Shown here in pieces: positions 8,622-16,042 of a stretch of 64,000 nt of DNA. Under the pieces are notes generated by a model that was not told the DNA's origin, did no database searches, and saw only the letters and a list, made by a program, of their open reading frames with translations. Position numbers and translations under genes: made by a program. This DNA comes from CAMFLJ01 sp965279255 (GTDB taxonomy: Bacteria > Actinomycetota > Acidimicrobiia > Acidimicrobiales > Acidimicrobilacustridaceae): the NCBI GenBank assembly GCA_965279255.1, contig OZ257146.1:682001-746000 (forward strand). Reading direction: 5' to 3'. Positions within the stretch are counted from its first letter, which is position 1. Each line of letters begins with the position of its first letter.

Positions 8622-9356
8622 ATGGCAGAGCAGGGGACGGGCACCGGCCGACTGGCCGGGAAGGTCGCGCTCATCACGGGCGCCGCGCGCGGGCAGGGCC
8701 GGGCCGAGGCCGAGCTGTTCGCCGCCGAGGGCGCCTCGGTGGTGGCCGCCGACGTGCTCGACGTGAGCGACCTCGACGGGGTCGACCTCGACGTGGCCTC
8801 GGCCGAGAGCTGGGCCGCCGCGGTGGCGGTCGCCGTCGAGCGCCACGGGCGCATCGACGTGCTGGTGAACAACGCCGCCATCTACCCGAAGGGCGGCATC
8901 GAGGACGTGACCGAGGCCGAGTACCGCCGGGTGCTCGACATCAACCTGGTGGGGCCGTTCCTCGGCATCCAGGCGGTGCTGCCCCACATGGGCGAGGGTG
9001 GCTCCATCATCAACATCTCGTCGCTCAACGGGGTGGCCGGCTCGGTGGCGACCGTCGGCTACACCGCCTCGAAGTTCGGGGTGAGGGGCCTCACCCGGGC
9101 CGTGGCCCTCGACCTGGCGCCGCGGGGCATCCGGGTCAACGCCGTCCTCCCCGGCGTGATCGACACACCGATGATCGCCTCGGCGATCTCCGGCTTCGAG
9201 GAGCACATCGGCAACGGCATCCCGATGCGGCGCATGGGCCAGCCCCACGACATCGCCTCGGCCGTCCTCTTCCTCGCCAGCGACGACTCGGCGTGGATCA
9301 CCGGCACCGACCTCATCGTCGATGGCGGCCACTACGCCACGGTCCCGAAGCTCTGA
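8622..9356 (+). CDS. Short-chain dehydrogenase/reductase (SDR)
   Basis: A 244-residue classical SDR using NAD(P)(H). The cofactor motif TGAARGQG lies near residue 20, followed by NNAAIY, the catalytic Ser in NISSLNG, and YTASK with catalytic Tyr and Lys. LPGVIDTPMI and the C-terminal TGTDLIVDGGHYA are also typical. It resembles 3-alpha-hydroxysteroid or glucose dehydrogenase-like SDRs, but the substrate cannot be read from sequence. A GAGGGGG ribosome binding site precedes the ATG. The P450 gene follows after only 2 nt, so the two enzymes probably act on the same alcohol or sterol-like substrate. Confidence 0.92.
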   Translation: MAEQGTGTGRLAGKVALITGAARGQGRAEAELFAAEGASVVAADVLDVSDLDGVDLDVASAESWAAAVAVAVERHGRIDVLVNNAAIYPKGGIEDVTEAEYRRVLDINLVGPFLGIQAVLPHMGEGGSIINISSLNGVAGSVATVGYTASKFGVRGLTRAVALDLAPRGIRVNAVLPGVIDTPMIASAISGFEEHIGNGIPMRRMGQPHDIASAVLFLASDDSAWITGTDLIVDGGHYATVPKL

Positions 9357-9358
9357 CC

Positions 9359-10579
9359 ATGGACCGCCTCGACCTCGTCGACCCCGGGCTCTACGTCGAC
9401 GGGGTGCCCCGGGAGTACCTCCGCTGGTTGCGCGACCACGAGCCGGTGGCCTGGCACGACGAGGCCGACGGCCCCGGCTACTGGGTGCTGACCCGCTACG
9501 ACGACGTCGTCGCCGCCAACCGCGACTGGGAGCGGTACTCCAACGCGCTCAAGGGCTCGTCGATCGAGGAGGCCCGCAGCGCCGAGGAGCTCGAGGTCCG
9601 CCGCCGGATCTTCGTGAACCAGGACCCGCCCGACCACACGCGCCATCGCAAGCTGGTCAGCCACGCCTTCACCCCCGGCCACGTGAAGCGCATGACCCCG
9701 ATGATCGAGGAGACGTGCGCCCGCCTGGTCGACGGGCTGCTCGACGGCGAGGTCCACGACTTCGTCGACGTCGCCGAGGAGCTCTCGTTCCAGATGGTGG
9801 CGACCCTCTTCGGGGTGCCCGAGGCCGACCGGCCGGAGCTGCTCACCATCACCCGTCAGCTCGCCGACTTCCAGGAGCCCGAGGTCAACCCCGGGCTGGC
9901 CCCGCGCCCCGAGGTGCAGAAGGCGATGTTCGAGTACGGCGCAGGGCTGGTGGCCGAGGTACGGGCCGACCCCGACGCCCACCGCGGCGTGGTCGTCGAC
10001 CTGGTGCAGGCCGAGGTCGTCGAGGACGGCGAGGTCCACCGCCTGAGCGACCTCGAGCTGGTGGCGTTCTTCCCGGCGGTGCTCGTCGGCGGGCTCAGCA
10101 CCACCGCCCACGCCATGACCGAGGCCGTGCACGCCTGGATAGAGGACCCCACGATCTTCGAGCCGTGGCTCGGTGGCGACGAGTGCCCACCCCAGGTCGT
10201 GGAGGAGCTGCTGCGCTGGCGGGGCCCGGTGATGTCGTTCCGGCGCACGGCCACCGTCGACCACGAGCTGCGGGGCGAGACCATCCGGGCCGGCGACAAG
10301 GTCCTGCTGTCCTACGCCTCGGCGAACCGCGACGAACGCCACTTCCCCGAGCCCGACCGCTTCGACCCGGCCCGCACGCCGCTCGACCACGTCGCCTTCG
10401 GCGGGGGCGGGCCCCACTTCTGCATCGGGGCCCAGCTCGCCCGGCTCGACCTGCGGCTCGTGCTCACCGAGCTGTTCCGCCGGGTCGGCTCGTTCGAGGC
10501 GGCGGGGGAGCCCCGGCGCCTGCGGGCCAACCAGTTCGCCGGCTGGCTGCACCACCCGGTGGTCGCCCACCCCCGCTGA
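9359..10579 (+). CDS. Cytochrome P450
   Basis: A 406-residue soluble bacterial P450. The haem-binding loop FGGGGPHFCIGAQLA puts the axial Cys at 355. ExxR is ELLR in VVEELLRWRGPV. The proximal DPPDHTRHRKLVSHAFTP segment is typical of actinobacterial P450s. The I-helix reads GGLSTTAHA (S247, T248, T249): the conserved acid before the Thr is replaced by Ser, which is unusual for an oxygen-activating P450. There is no fused reductase or ferredoxin, and none lies beside it. The ATG comes 2 nt after the SDR stop, so the two form an operon. Confidence 0.95.
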   Translation: MDRLDLVDPGLYVDGVPREYLRWLRDHEPVAWHDEADGPGYWVLTRYDDVVAANRDWERYSNALKGSSIEEARSAEELEVRRRIFVNQDPPDHTRHRKLVSHAFTPGHVKRMTPMIEETCARLVDGLLDGEVHDFVDVAEELSFQMVATLFGVPEADRPELLTITRQLADFQEPEVNPGLAPRPEVQKAMFEYGAGLVAEVRADPDAHRGVVVDLVQAEVVEDGEVHRLSDLELVAFFPAVLVGGLSTTAHAMTEAVHAWIEDPTIFEPWLGGDECPPQVVEELLRWRGPVMSFRRTATVDHELRGETIRAGDKVLLSYASANRDERHFPEPDRFDPARTPLDHVAFGGGGPHFCIGAQLARLDLRLVLTELFRRVGSFEAAGEPRRLRANQFAGWLHHPVVAHPR

Positions 10580-10601
10580 GGGACACCCTCGCCCACAGGG
10601 C

Positions 10602-10607
10602 TACCCT
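10602..10607 (+). promoter_or_regulatory. -10 (TACCCT) of the small membrane protein gene
   Basis: TACCCT ends 6 nt before ATG 10614. There is no Shine-Dalgarno, so the transcript is probably leaderless. Confidence 0.45.
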
Positions 10608-10613
10608 CGCCCC

Positions 10614-11078
10614 ATGCCGCGCCGCCGTTGGGCCCTTCTCGCCGTGTTCGTCGCCTGGACCACCTATGTCTGGGTCACCCGCATCACCAACACCTGGGGC
10701 TCCGACATCGAGACCACCGGCGCCAAGGTGTTCTCCACCGTGCTGTCCGGCGTGATGCTCGCGTTCGCCGTGGGCGGTGTGGTGGTGCTCGTCCAGACCT
10801 GGAAGCGCCCGCTCACCGTCGGTGCCGCCCGCTTCCTCCAGGTGTTCTGCGGGGTCACGGTCGTCGTCTGGCTGGTGCGGGCCGTGCAGATCATCGCCTC
10901 CGACCACGACGTCCCGTTCAAGGTGGTGCACGTCGTGCTCGGCGTGATCTCCATCGCCCTGGCCGCGGGCGTGTGGCGCACCGCCTCCCCGGTCGCCGGC
11001 CGGCGCTCACCCGACCGCCCCGTCACCGGTGGCGGCGATCGCCCGCTCGCCGATGCCGGAGATGGTGGCCGGCGCTGA
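10614..11078 (+). CDS. Small integral membrane protein, function unknown
   Basis: A 154-residue protein with four hydrophobic stretches (about 7-22, 44-62, 72-96 and 103-121), so probably four membrane helices, followed by a charged Arg/Asp/Gly-rich cytoplasmic tail of about 30 residues. No recognised motif is present. It has its own leaderless-type promoter and is followed by the Nfu-like gene, which also has a promoter of its own. Confidence 0.7.
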   Translation: MPRRRWALLAVFVAWTTYVWVTRITNTWGSDIETTGAKVFSTVLSGVMLAFAVGGVVVLVQTWKRPLTVGAARFLQVFCGVTVVVWLVRAVQIIASDHDVPFKVVHVVLGVISIALAAGVWRTASPVAGRRSPDRPVTGGGDRPLADAGDGGRR

Positions 11079-11086
11079 CGCCCGGC

Positions 11087-11092
11087 TAACCT
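11087..11092 (+). promoter_or_regulatory. -10 (TAACCT) of the Nfu N-domain gene
   Basis: TAACCT ends 10 nt before ATG 11103, slightly longer than the 6-8 nt spacing of most promoters here. Confidence 0.4.
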
Positions 11093-11102
11093 CCCCGACG
11101 CC

Positions 11103-11426
11103 ATGGGACAGCCAGTCACCGTCATCGAGAAGCCCTCGGCGCACCCCGGTGTGGTGCGCTACGAGACCAACCGTGCCCTCACCGGCATGGGTCACGAGAT
11201 CTACCGGTCGATCGACGACGTGCACGCCGACCGTCCCGCCGATCGCGTCGCCCGGGTGCTCTTCGAGCACGGTGGTGTCGAGTCCGTCCACGTGAACGCC
11301 AACGTGATCACGGTGCACTTCGAGCGTGCCGACGCCCAGGACGGGGTGAAGGAACTGATCGAGGACCTCTACACCTACTACCGCGAGGGTGTCGAGGTCG
11401 TCGTGCCGGAAGGCGTGGCCGAGTAG
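11103..11426 (+). CDS. Nfu/NifU N-terminal domain protein
   Basis: A 107-residue protein made of the Nfu N-terminal fold alone. It has the early NPGVVRY-like region (HPGVVRYETNRALT) and the characteristic VARVLFEHGGVESVHVNANVITV strand pair. The C-terminal CxxC cluster-binding domain of full Nfu proteins is absent, so it cannot carry an Fe-S cluster in the usual way. A role beside Fe-S assembly is inference. An 8-bp hairpin 14 nt after the stop probably ends the transcript. Confidence 0.78.
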   Translation: MGQPVTVIEKPSAHPGVVRYETNRALTGMGHEIYRSIDDVHADRPADRVARVLFEHGGVESVHVNANVITVHFERADAQDGVKELIEDLYTYYREGVEVVVPEGVAE

Positions 11427-11440
11427 GTCCGTTCGGCCCG

Positions 11441-11462
11441 GCCCCGCCCGACGAGGCGGGGC
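11441..11462 (+). terminator. Hairpin terminator after the Nfu N-domain gene
   Basis: GCCCCGCC at 11441-11448 pairs with GGCGGGGC at 11455-11462 around a 6-nt loop, starting 14 nt after the stop. Confidence 0.6.
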
Positions 11463-11509
11463 TAGCTTCAGCGCGTCCCCCCCACCGGTCACGCTCGAAA
11501 GGCCCCGTC

Positions 11510-12277
11510 ATGGCTCGCTTCAAGGTCGGCATCCAGCTCCAGCCCCAGCACACGACGATGGTCGACCTGCGGGAGGCCTGGCGGGCCGCCGACGCCATGG
11601 GCGCCGACTCGATCTGGACCTGGGACCACTTCTACCCCCTCTACGGCGAGCCCGACGGCACCCACTTCGAGGGCTGGGTGACCCTCGCCGCCATGGCGGC
11701 CGACACCACCTCGGCCAAGGTCGGGATGCTCGTCACCGGCAACACCTACCGGAACCCGGAGCTGTTGGCCGACATGGCCCGCACCCTCGACCACGTCAGC
11801 GACGGCCGGGCCTACCTCGGCCTGGGCGCCGGCTGGTTCGAGCGCGACTACAGCGAGTACGGCTACGACTTCGGCACCGCCGGCTCCCGGCTGCGCGAGC
11901 TCGAGGCGTCGCTCGAGCGTATCGTGGCCCGGCTCGCGAAGCTGAACCCGGCCCCGGTCGGTGGGCTCCCGATCCTCATCGGCGGTGGTGGCGAGAAGGT
12001 CACCCTGCGCCTCGTCGCCCGCTTCGCCGATGCCTGGAACACCTTCGGCCCGCCCGAGAACTTCGCCCACAAGAACGCCGTGCTCGACCAGTGGTGCGCC
12101 GATCTCGGTCGTGACCCGGCCGAGATCGAGCGCACGGTCGGCATCAGCGGGGGAGAGGTCGACAACGTCGAGGCCTACCTCGAGGCCGGGGCGACCCACC
12201 TCATCCTCATGACCGGCGCCGAGGGCCCGTTCGACCTCTCCGACCTCCAGCGCCTCCTCGAGCTCCGCGACGCCTGA
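11510..12277 (+). CDS. LLM-class (F420-type) oxidoreductase
   Basis: A 255-residue member of the luciferase-like monooxygenase fold, which in actinobacteria usually binds coenzyme F420. It shows SIWTWDHFYPL after the first strand, then VGMLVTGNTYRNPELLADMARTLDHVS and the GRAYLGLGAGW motif. It is shorter than the usual 300-340 residues; the region between the core and the C-terminal helix is abbreviated. The substrate is unknown. A GAAAGG ribosome binding site lies a short distance before the ATG. Immediately downstream are the tandem hairpin repeats. Confidence 0.9.
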   Translation: MARFKVGIQLQPQHTTMVDLREAWRAADAMGADSIWTWDHFYPLYGEPDGTHFEGWVTLAAMAADTTSAKVGMLVTGNTYRNPELLADMARTLDHVSDGRAYLGLGAGWFERDYSEYGYDFGTAGSRLRELEASLERIVARLAKLNPAPVGGLPILIGGGGEKVTLRLVARFADAWNTFGPPENFAHKNAVLDQWCADLGRDPAEIERTVGISGGEVDNVEAYLEAGATHLILMTGAEGPFDLSDLQRLLELRDA

Positions 12278-12290
12278 CCCCTTCCTCCAT

Positions 12291-12401
12291 CGAAAGGTGG
12301 CTCACCTCGTACAGCCGGCCGAAGCTGGTGAGCCACCTTTCGCTGAGTTGCCCAAAGGTGGCTCACCAGGTGCAGCCGGCCGAAGCTGGTGAGCCACCTT
12401 T
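12291..12401. repeat. Tandem hairpin repeat A (two units, 61-bp period)
   Basis: Two near-identical units. In unit 1, arms at 12291-12306 and 12327-12342 are perfectly complementary over 16 bp; in unit 2, 12354-12367 and 12388-12401 over 14 bp. Each loop is 20 nt and shares the core CAGCCGGCCGAAGCT. The inner arms contain TGGCTC and GAGCCA, 26 bp apart. They start 14 nt after the LLM stop and could act as terminators, but the tandem, near-identical form and the related repeats at 27.4 and 62.6 kb suggest a repeat family. Confidence 0.9.
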
Positions 12402-12438
12402 CGAGGAGCGGGTGGGAGAGAAGGACCGGTTGCGGGAC

Positions 12439-12454
12439 TCGAACGGGTGTTCGA
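12439..12454. promoter_or_regulatory. LexA (SOS) box of imuA'-imuB
   Basis: TCGAACGGGTGTTCGA is an exact match to the mycobacterial-type LexA operator TCGAAC-N4-GTTCGA. Its right half runs into the -10 hexamer, so bound LexA would block RNA polymerase. Confidence 0.92.
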
Positions 12455-12458
12455 TACT
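12453..12458 (+). promoter_or_regulatory. -10 (GATACT) of imuA'-imuB
   Basis: GATACT shares its first two bases with the LexA box and ends 6 nt before the GTG at 12465, as expected of a leaderless SOS promoter. Confidence 0.55.
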
Positions 12459-12464
12459 GGTGGG

Positions 12465-13232
12465 GTGGTCGTCCCCGCCGAGCTGCGTCAGGTCGCCGAC
12501 CGGGCCCGCCCGGTCACGCTGGCCCGTGAGCGCACCCTTCCCGTCGCCGAGCCGTTGCAGGCCCTCCTGCCCGACGGCGCCCTGGCCCGGGGGAGCGCGG
12601 TCGCCGTGGTCGGCACCGGGGCCACCAGCCTCGCCCTGAACCTGGCCTCGGCCTCCTCCCTCGCCGGCTCGTGGGTGGTGGTCGTGGGCCTGCCCGAGCT
12701 GGGCCTGGCCGCCGCCGCCGAGGCCGGCATCGACCTGCGCCGCCTCGCCCTGGTCGCCGCCCCCGAGCCCGGCCGCTGGGCCGCGGTGGTGGCCGCCCTC
12801 GTCGGCGGGGTCGACCTCATCGTGGTCGACGGCCGTGCCCCCCTCGGGCAGGGCGAGGGGCGTCGACTGGCGTCTCGCGTGCGCGAGCGCGGCTCGGTGC
12901 TCGTGCCGGTCACGCCGGGCTCCACCGGCCCGGTGCGCCGGCCCGGGGCCTGGCCGTGCGACGTCACCCTCTCGGTGGCCCGGGTCCGGTGGGAGGGCCT
13001 GGGCGAGGGGCACGGCCACCTGCGTCGCCGTCGGGTGCGGGTGGAGGCCGAGGGCCGGGGCCGTGCCGCCCGTCCCCGTCGGGCCGAGCTGTGGCTGCCC
13101 TCCGAGCGCGGCCCGGCCACCTCCCTGCCGTCCACGTCCCTGCCCTCCACCACCCTGCCGTCCACCGGCACGAGCAGGGGAGAGGAGGGGTCGACGGTGG
13201 TGCCCTTCCCCGGGGCTCGGCGGGCGGGATGA
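12465..13232 (+). CDS. imuA': ImuA'-like protein of the SOS mutasome
   Basis: A 255-residue RecA-like protein. Its position directly before imuB and behind a LexA box marks it as ImuA', the accessory factor of the ImuB-DnaE2 translesion polymerase. After VAVVGTGATSLALNLA, a degenerate P-loop region lacking the Lys of GKT, comes a Walker B-like strand VDLIVVDGRAPLG. The C-terminus is Arg-rich and then low complexity, with the SLPST motif repeated (bases about 13120-13165). GTG 12465 is chosen over GTG 12447 because the latter lies inside the LexA box, whereas 12465 sits 6 nt after the -10. The stop overlaps the imuB ATG (ATGA). Confidence 0.82.
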   Translation: MVVPAELRQVADRARPVTLARERTLPVAEPLQALLPDGALARGSAVAVVGTGATSLALNLASASSLAGSWVVVVGLPELGLAAAAEAGIDLRRLALVAAPEPGRWAAVVAALVGGVDLIVVDGRAPLGQGEGRRLASRVRERGSVLVPVTPGSTGPVRRPGAWPCDVTLSVARVRWEGLGEGHGHLRRRRVRVEAEGRGRAARPRRAELWLPSERGPATSLPSTSLPSTTLPSTGTSRGEEGSTVVPFPGARRAG

Positions 13233-14803
13233 GCCCCGAGGCGGTGGTGCGCACCCTCGTGGTGTCGTGCCCCGACTGGGCCGTCACCGCGGCCGGCTCG
13301 GCTCCCACCGAGCCGGCGGCGGTCATCCGGGCCAACCGGGTGGTGGCCACCTCGCCCGCCGCCCGCGTCGACGGGGTCGAGGTCGGCCAGCGCCGCCGGG
13401 AGGCCCAGGGTCGCTGCCCCGCACTCGTCGTGCTCGAGGCCGACCCCGGCCGCGACGCCCGGGCGTTCGAGGTCGTGGCCGCCGCGCTCGAGCGCTTCAC
13501 GCCCCGCATCGAGCTGTCCCGCCCCGGTCTGGCGGCCTTCCCCACCAGGGGCCCGTCGCGCTACTTCGGTGGCGACGAGGCGCTGGCGGCGGCCGTGGCG
13601 GCGGCGGTCGACGAGGCCCTGACCGGTCTCGGCTGGCCCGGCTCGGCGGGGGTCGGGGTGGCCGACGGGGCCTTCGCCGCCCTCCACGCCGTCGGGGCCG
13701 GCGCCACCCGGGTCGTGGCCCCCGGTGGCTCGGCCGCCCACCTGGCCCCGCTGCCGGTCTCGACGCTCGGACGCCCTGAGCTCGCCGACGTGCTGGTGCG
13801 CCTCGGCCTGCGCACCCTCGGCGCCTTCGCCGCCCTCGAGCCCGCCGACGTGGTGGCCCGCTTCGGGGCCGACGGCCGCGTCGCCCACCGCCTCGCCCGA
13901 GGCCTCGACGAGCGCCCGCCCGCCACCTCTCCGCCTCCTCGGCACCTCGAGGTGGCGGCCGAGCTCGACCCCCCGGCCGAGCGGGTCGACGTCGCCGCCT
14001 TCGTGGCCAAGGGCTTGGCCGACGAGCTCCACGCCCGCCTCGACGCCGACGGCCTGGCCTGCACCCGGATCTGCATCCTGGCCGAGACCGAGCACGCCGA
14101 GCGCAGCGAGCGGGTGTGGCGCCACGAGGGTGCGCTCAGCGCCGGTGCCCTGGCCGACCGGGTGCGCTGGCAGCTCGACGGTTGGCTCAACGGCCCCGCC
14201 GCCATCCGCCCCACGAGCGGCATCACCCGGCTGGTGCTCACCCCCGACGAGGTCGTGGCCGCCACCGGACGTCAGCTCGGCTTCTGGGGAGGGGAGACCG
14301 CCGCCGACGAGCGGGCCGCCCGCGCCCTCGCCCGGGTGCAGGGCCTGCTCGGCACCGACGCCGTCTCCGTCCCCGAGCTGCGAGGCGGGCGGGGGCCGGG
14401 CGACCGCGTGGCCCGGGTGCCCGCCGCTGCGGTCGACCTCGCCGCCGACCGCTCGCCGCCCCCCGGGGCCGAGGCTCCCTGGCCCGGCCGGGTGCCCGTC
14501 CCCACGCCGGCCCTCGTGCCCCCCGAGCCGGTGGAGGTCGACGTGCGCACCTCAGCCGGTGCGGTGCCCGGCGTCAGCGGCCGCGGTCACCTCGACGGCG
14601 ATCCGGCGACGGTCTCGTTCGGTCGGGGCGGCGCGCCGGTCGAGGTCGTGGGGTGGGCCGGCCCGTGGCCGGTCGACGAGCGCTGGTGGGATCCGGAGGG
14701 CCATCGGCGCCGGGCCCGGTTGCAGCTGCAGCTGGCCGATGGCCGGGCCGTGCTGGTGCACGTCGAGGGTGGCCGCTGGGCGGTCGAGGGCATCTATGAC
14801 TGA
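13229..14803 (+). CDS. imuB: ImuB, Y-family polymerase-like mutasome hub
   Basis: A 524-residue inactive Y-family polymerase homologue that links DnaE2 and ImuA' to the sliding clamp during error-prone repair. The N-terminus VVRTLVVSCPDWAV replaces the catalytic DxD strand of Pol IV, as in other ImuB proteins. RYFGGDEALAAAVAAAV and the later GVADGAFAAL regions match the palm. The little-finger part is followed by the clamp-binding motif QLGFW (residues 349-353). The C-terminal 150 residues are Pro-rich and end in a small beta domain (VGWAGPWPVDERWWDP), typical of ImuB. Its ATG overlaps the imuA' stop. Confidence 0.92.
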   Translation: MSPEAVVRTLVVSCPDWAVTAAGSAPTEPAAVIRANRVVATSPAARVDGVEVGQRRREAQGRCPALVVLEADPGRDARAFEVVAAALERFTPRIELSRPGLAAFPTRGPSRYFGGDEALAAAVAAAVDEALTGLGWPGSAGVGVADGAFAALHAVGAGATRVVAPGGSAAHLAPLPVSTLGRPELADVLVRLGLRTLGAFAALEPADVVARFGADGRVAHRLARGLDERPPATSPPPRHLEVAAELDPPAERVDVAAFVAKGLADELHARLDADGLACTRICILAETEHAERSERVWRHEGALSAGALADRVRWQLDGWLNGPAAIRPTSGITRLVLTPDEVVAATGRQLGFWGGETAADERAARALARVQGLLGTDAVSVPELRGGRGPGDRVARVPAAAVDLAADRSPPPGAEAPWPGRVPVPTPALVPPEPVEVDVRTSAGAVPGVSGRGHLDGDPATVSFGRGGAPVEVVGWAGPWPVDERWWDPEGHRRRARLQLQLADGRAVLVHVEGGRWAVEGIYD

Positions 14804-14881
14804 AGCCGGCTCACGATTCTGCCGATCACCTTCGGAACGTGCGGGCCGGTCCGCACCTCGACCCATGAACAGGGAGCTCCC

Positions 14882-15400
14882 ATGAGCGAGAAGAGCCTCG
14901 TCGCCCGGGCCCAGGCGGCTGTCGGTGACGCCGACACGATCATCGCCGCCGCGGCGTTCCAGCCCCACGGCGCCCGTGGGGCGATCAGCGTCGGCGCCCT
15001 CGGCGGAGAGGTGCTCGGCCACGCCATCGACGGCAAGGGGGGTGGTGACGTCCTGGCCATGGCCGGCGCGTACGCCGCGACCAAGTTGGTGGAGAAGCAC
15101 GCCGGCGGCCACGTCGACGGTGAGGCCACCGACGACACGGTGAGCCTCGAGTCTCTCGTCGCCGTCTCCGAGAACCGCATCTACGCGTGGCACCTGCACC
15201 ACGGCATCCACGCCGGCGCCCGCGACGAGATCTTCGCCATGGACCGCTCCGACGTGTCCCTCGACGTGCACGACGCGATCGGCTACCACGTCCTGACCGT
15301 GAAGGACCTGCGCAACGGCGAGGTCTGGAAGTTCCAGGCCGACCACAGGGCCGATCACAGCCGGGACTTCTTCGCGGCCCTCCACCCCGTCGAGGCCTGA
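14882..15400 (+). CDS. Unknown protein with glycine-rich central segment
   Basis: A 172-residue protein I do not recognise. Residues 40-80 are rich in Gly and Ala (GGDVLAMAGAYAATKL), which could be a weak amphipathic or glycine-zipper-like helix. The C-terminal half is beta-rich (NRIYAWHLHHGIHAG ... VLTVKDLRNGEVWKFQADH) with several His. An AGGGAG ribosome binding site precedes the ATG, supporting this start. It follows imuB by 78 nt but shows no link to DNA repair, and converges on the phosphodiesterase gene. Confidence 0.7.
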   Translation: MSEKSLVARAQAAVGDADTIIAAAAFQPHGARGAISVGALGGEVLGHAIDGKGGGDVLAMAGAYAATKLVEKHAGGHVDGEATDDTVSLESLVAVSENRIYAWHLHHGIHAGARDEIFAMDRSDVSLDVHDAIGYHVLTVKDLRNGEVWKFQADHRADHSRDFFAALHPVEA

Positions 15401-15436
15401 GCCGCGGGCCGGCGACGGCCTCACGTCTCGGCCGTC

Positions 15437-15955
15437 TCAGTCGTCGACCACCACGATCCGGTGGCCGACCACCCGGCCTCCGCCGAGCTCCAGCACGCCC
15501 ATCGTGTGCCGGGGCTGACGGCGCCGTTGCACCGCCGAGCCCGGGTTGAACAGCAGCTGGCCCGGGTCGCCCTCGGCCGCCCACGGCTCGTGGCTGTGGC
15601 CGAACACCACGACGTCGGCGGTGGGGAACCAACGCCGCATCCGGGCTTCCCGGCCGGCTCGGGCGCCGGTGTCGTGGACCATGGCGATCCGCACCCCGGC
15701 CAGCTCGACCTCGAGCCGGTCGGGGAGGCGGCGCACCAGCTCGTGGTCGTTGTTGCCGAGCACCACGTGGAGCGGCCGGTCGCCGACCAGGGCGGTGAGG
15801 GCGTCGAGGGCGGCGGTGTCGAGCACGTCACCGGCGTGCAGCACCGCGTCGGCCGCCTCGATCTGGTCGATGGCCGCGGCGGGGAGCCGGTCGATGCCAC
15901 CGCGCAGATGGGTGTCGCTCAGCACCGCCACCCGCATCTCCACGTCACTCGACAT
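15437..15955 (-). CDS. YfcE/MJ0936-family metallophosphodiesterase
   Basis: A 172-residue calcineurin-like phosphoesterase. It has the full two-metal set: SDTHLRGG (D and H), HAGDVLD (D), LGNNDHEL (N and D/H), MVHDTGA (H) and FGHSHEP (H-x-H). Size and motif spacing match small bacterial phosphodiesterases of the YfcE family, which hydrolyse phosphodiesters such as bis-p-nitrophenyl phosphate or cyclic nucleotides in vitro. The natural substrate is unknown. It is transcribed divergently from the secreted protease. Confidence 0.93.
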   Translation of the reverse strand: MSSDVEMRVAVLSDTHLRGGIDRLPAAAIDQIEAADAVLHAGDVLDTAALDALTALVGDRPLHVVLGNNDHELVRRLPDRLEVELAGVRIAMVHDTGARAGREARMRRWFPTADVVVFGHSHEPWAAEGDPGQLLFNPGSAVQRRRQPRHTMGVLELGGGRVVGHRIVVVDD

Positions 15956-16028
15956 GGGGGTGATCGTCGCACGAACCCCGCCAGCGCGGTCGGCGGCCCG
16001 GCGACACGGTGTGCTCGTCGACCGGAAC

Positions 16029-16034
16029 TAGCGT
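16029..16034 (+). promoter_or_regulatory. -10 (TAGCGT) of the subtilase gene
   Basis: TAGCGT ends 8 nt before GTG 16043, without a ribosome binding site, so the transcript is probably leaderless. Confidence 0.45.
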
Positions 16035-16042
16035 GACCGGCG

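Noticed and set aside
12291..12401. CRISPR-like array
   Set aside because: Units and spacers are identical or hairpin arms, there are only two, and no cas genes are present.
12447..12464. GTG 12447 as the start of imuA'
   Set aside because: It lies inside the LexA box and upstream of the end of the -10.
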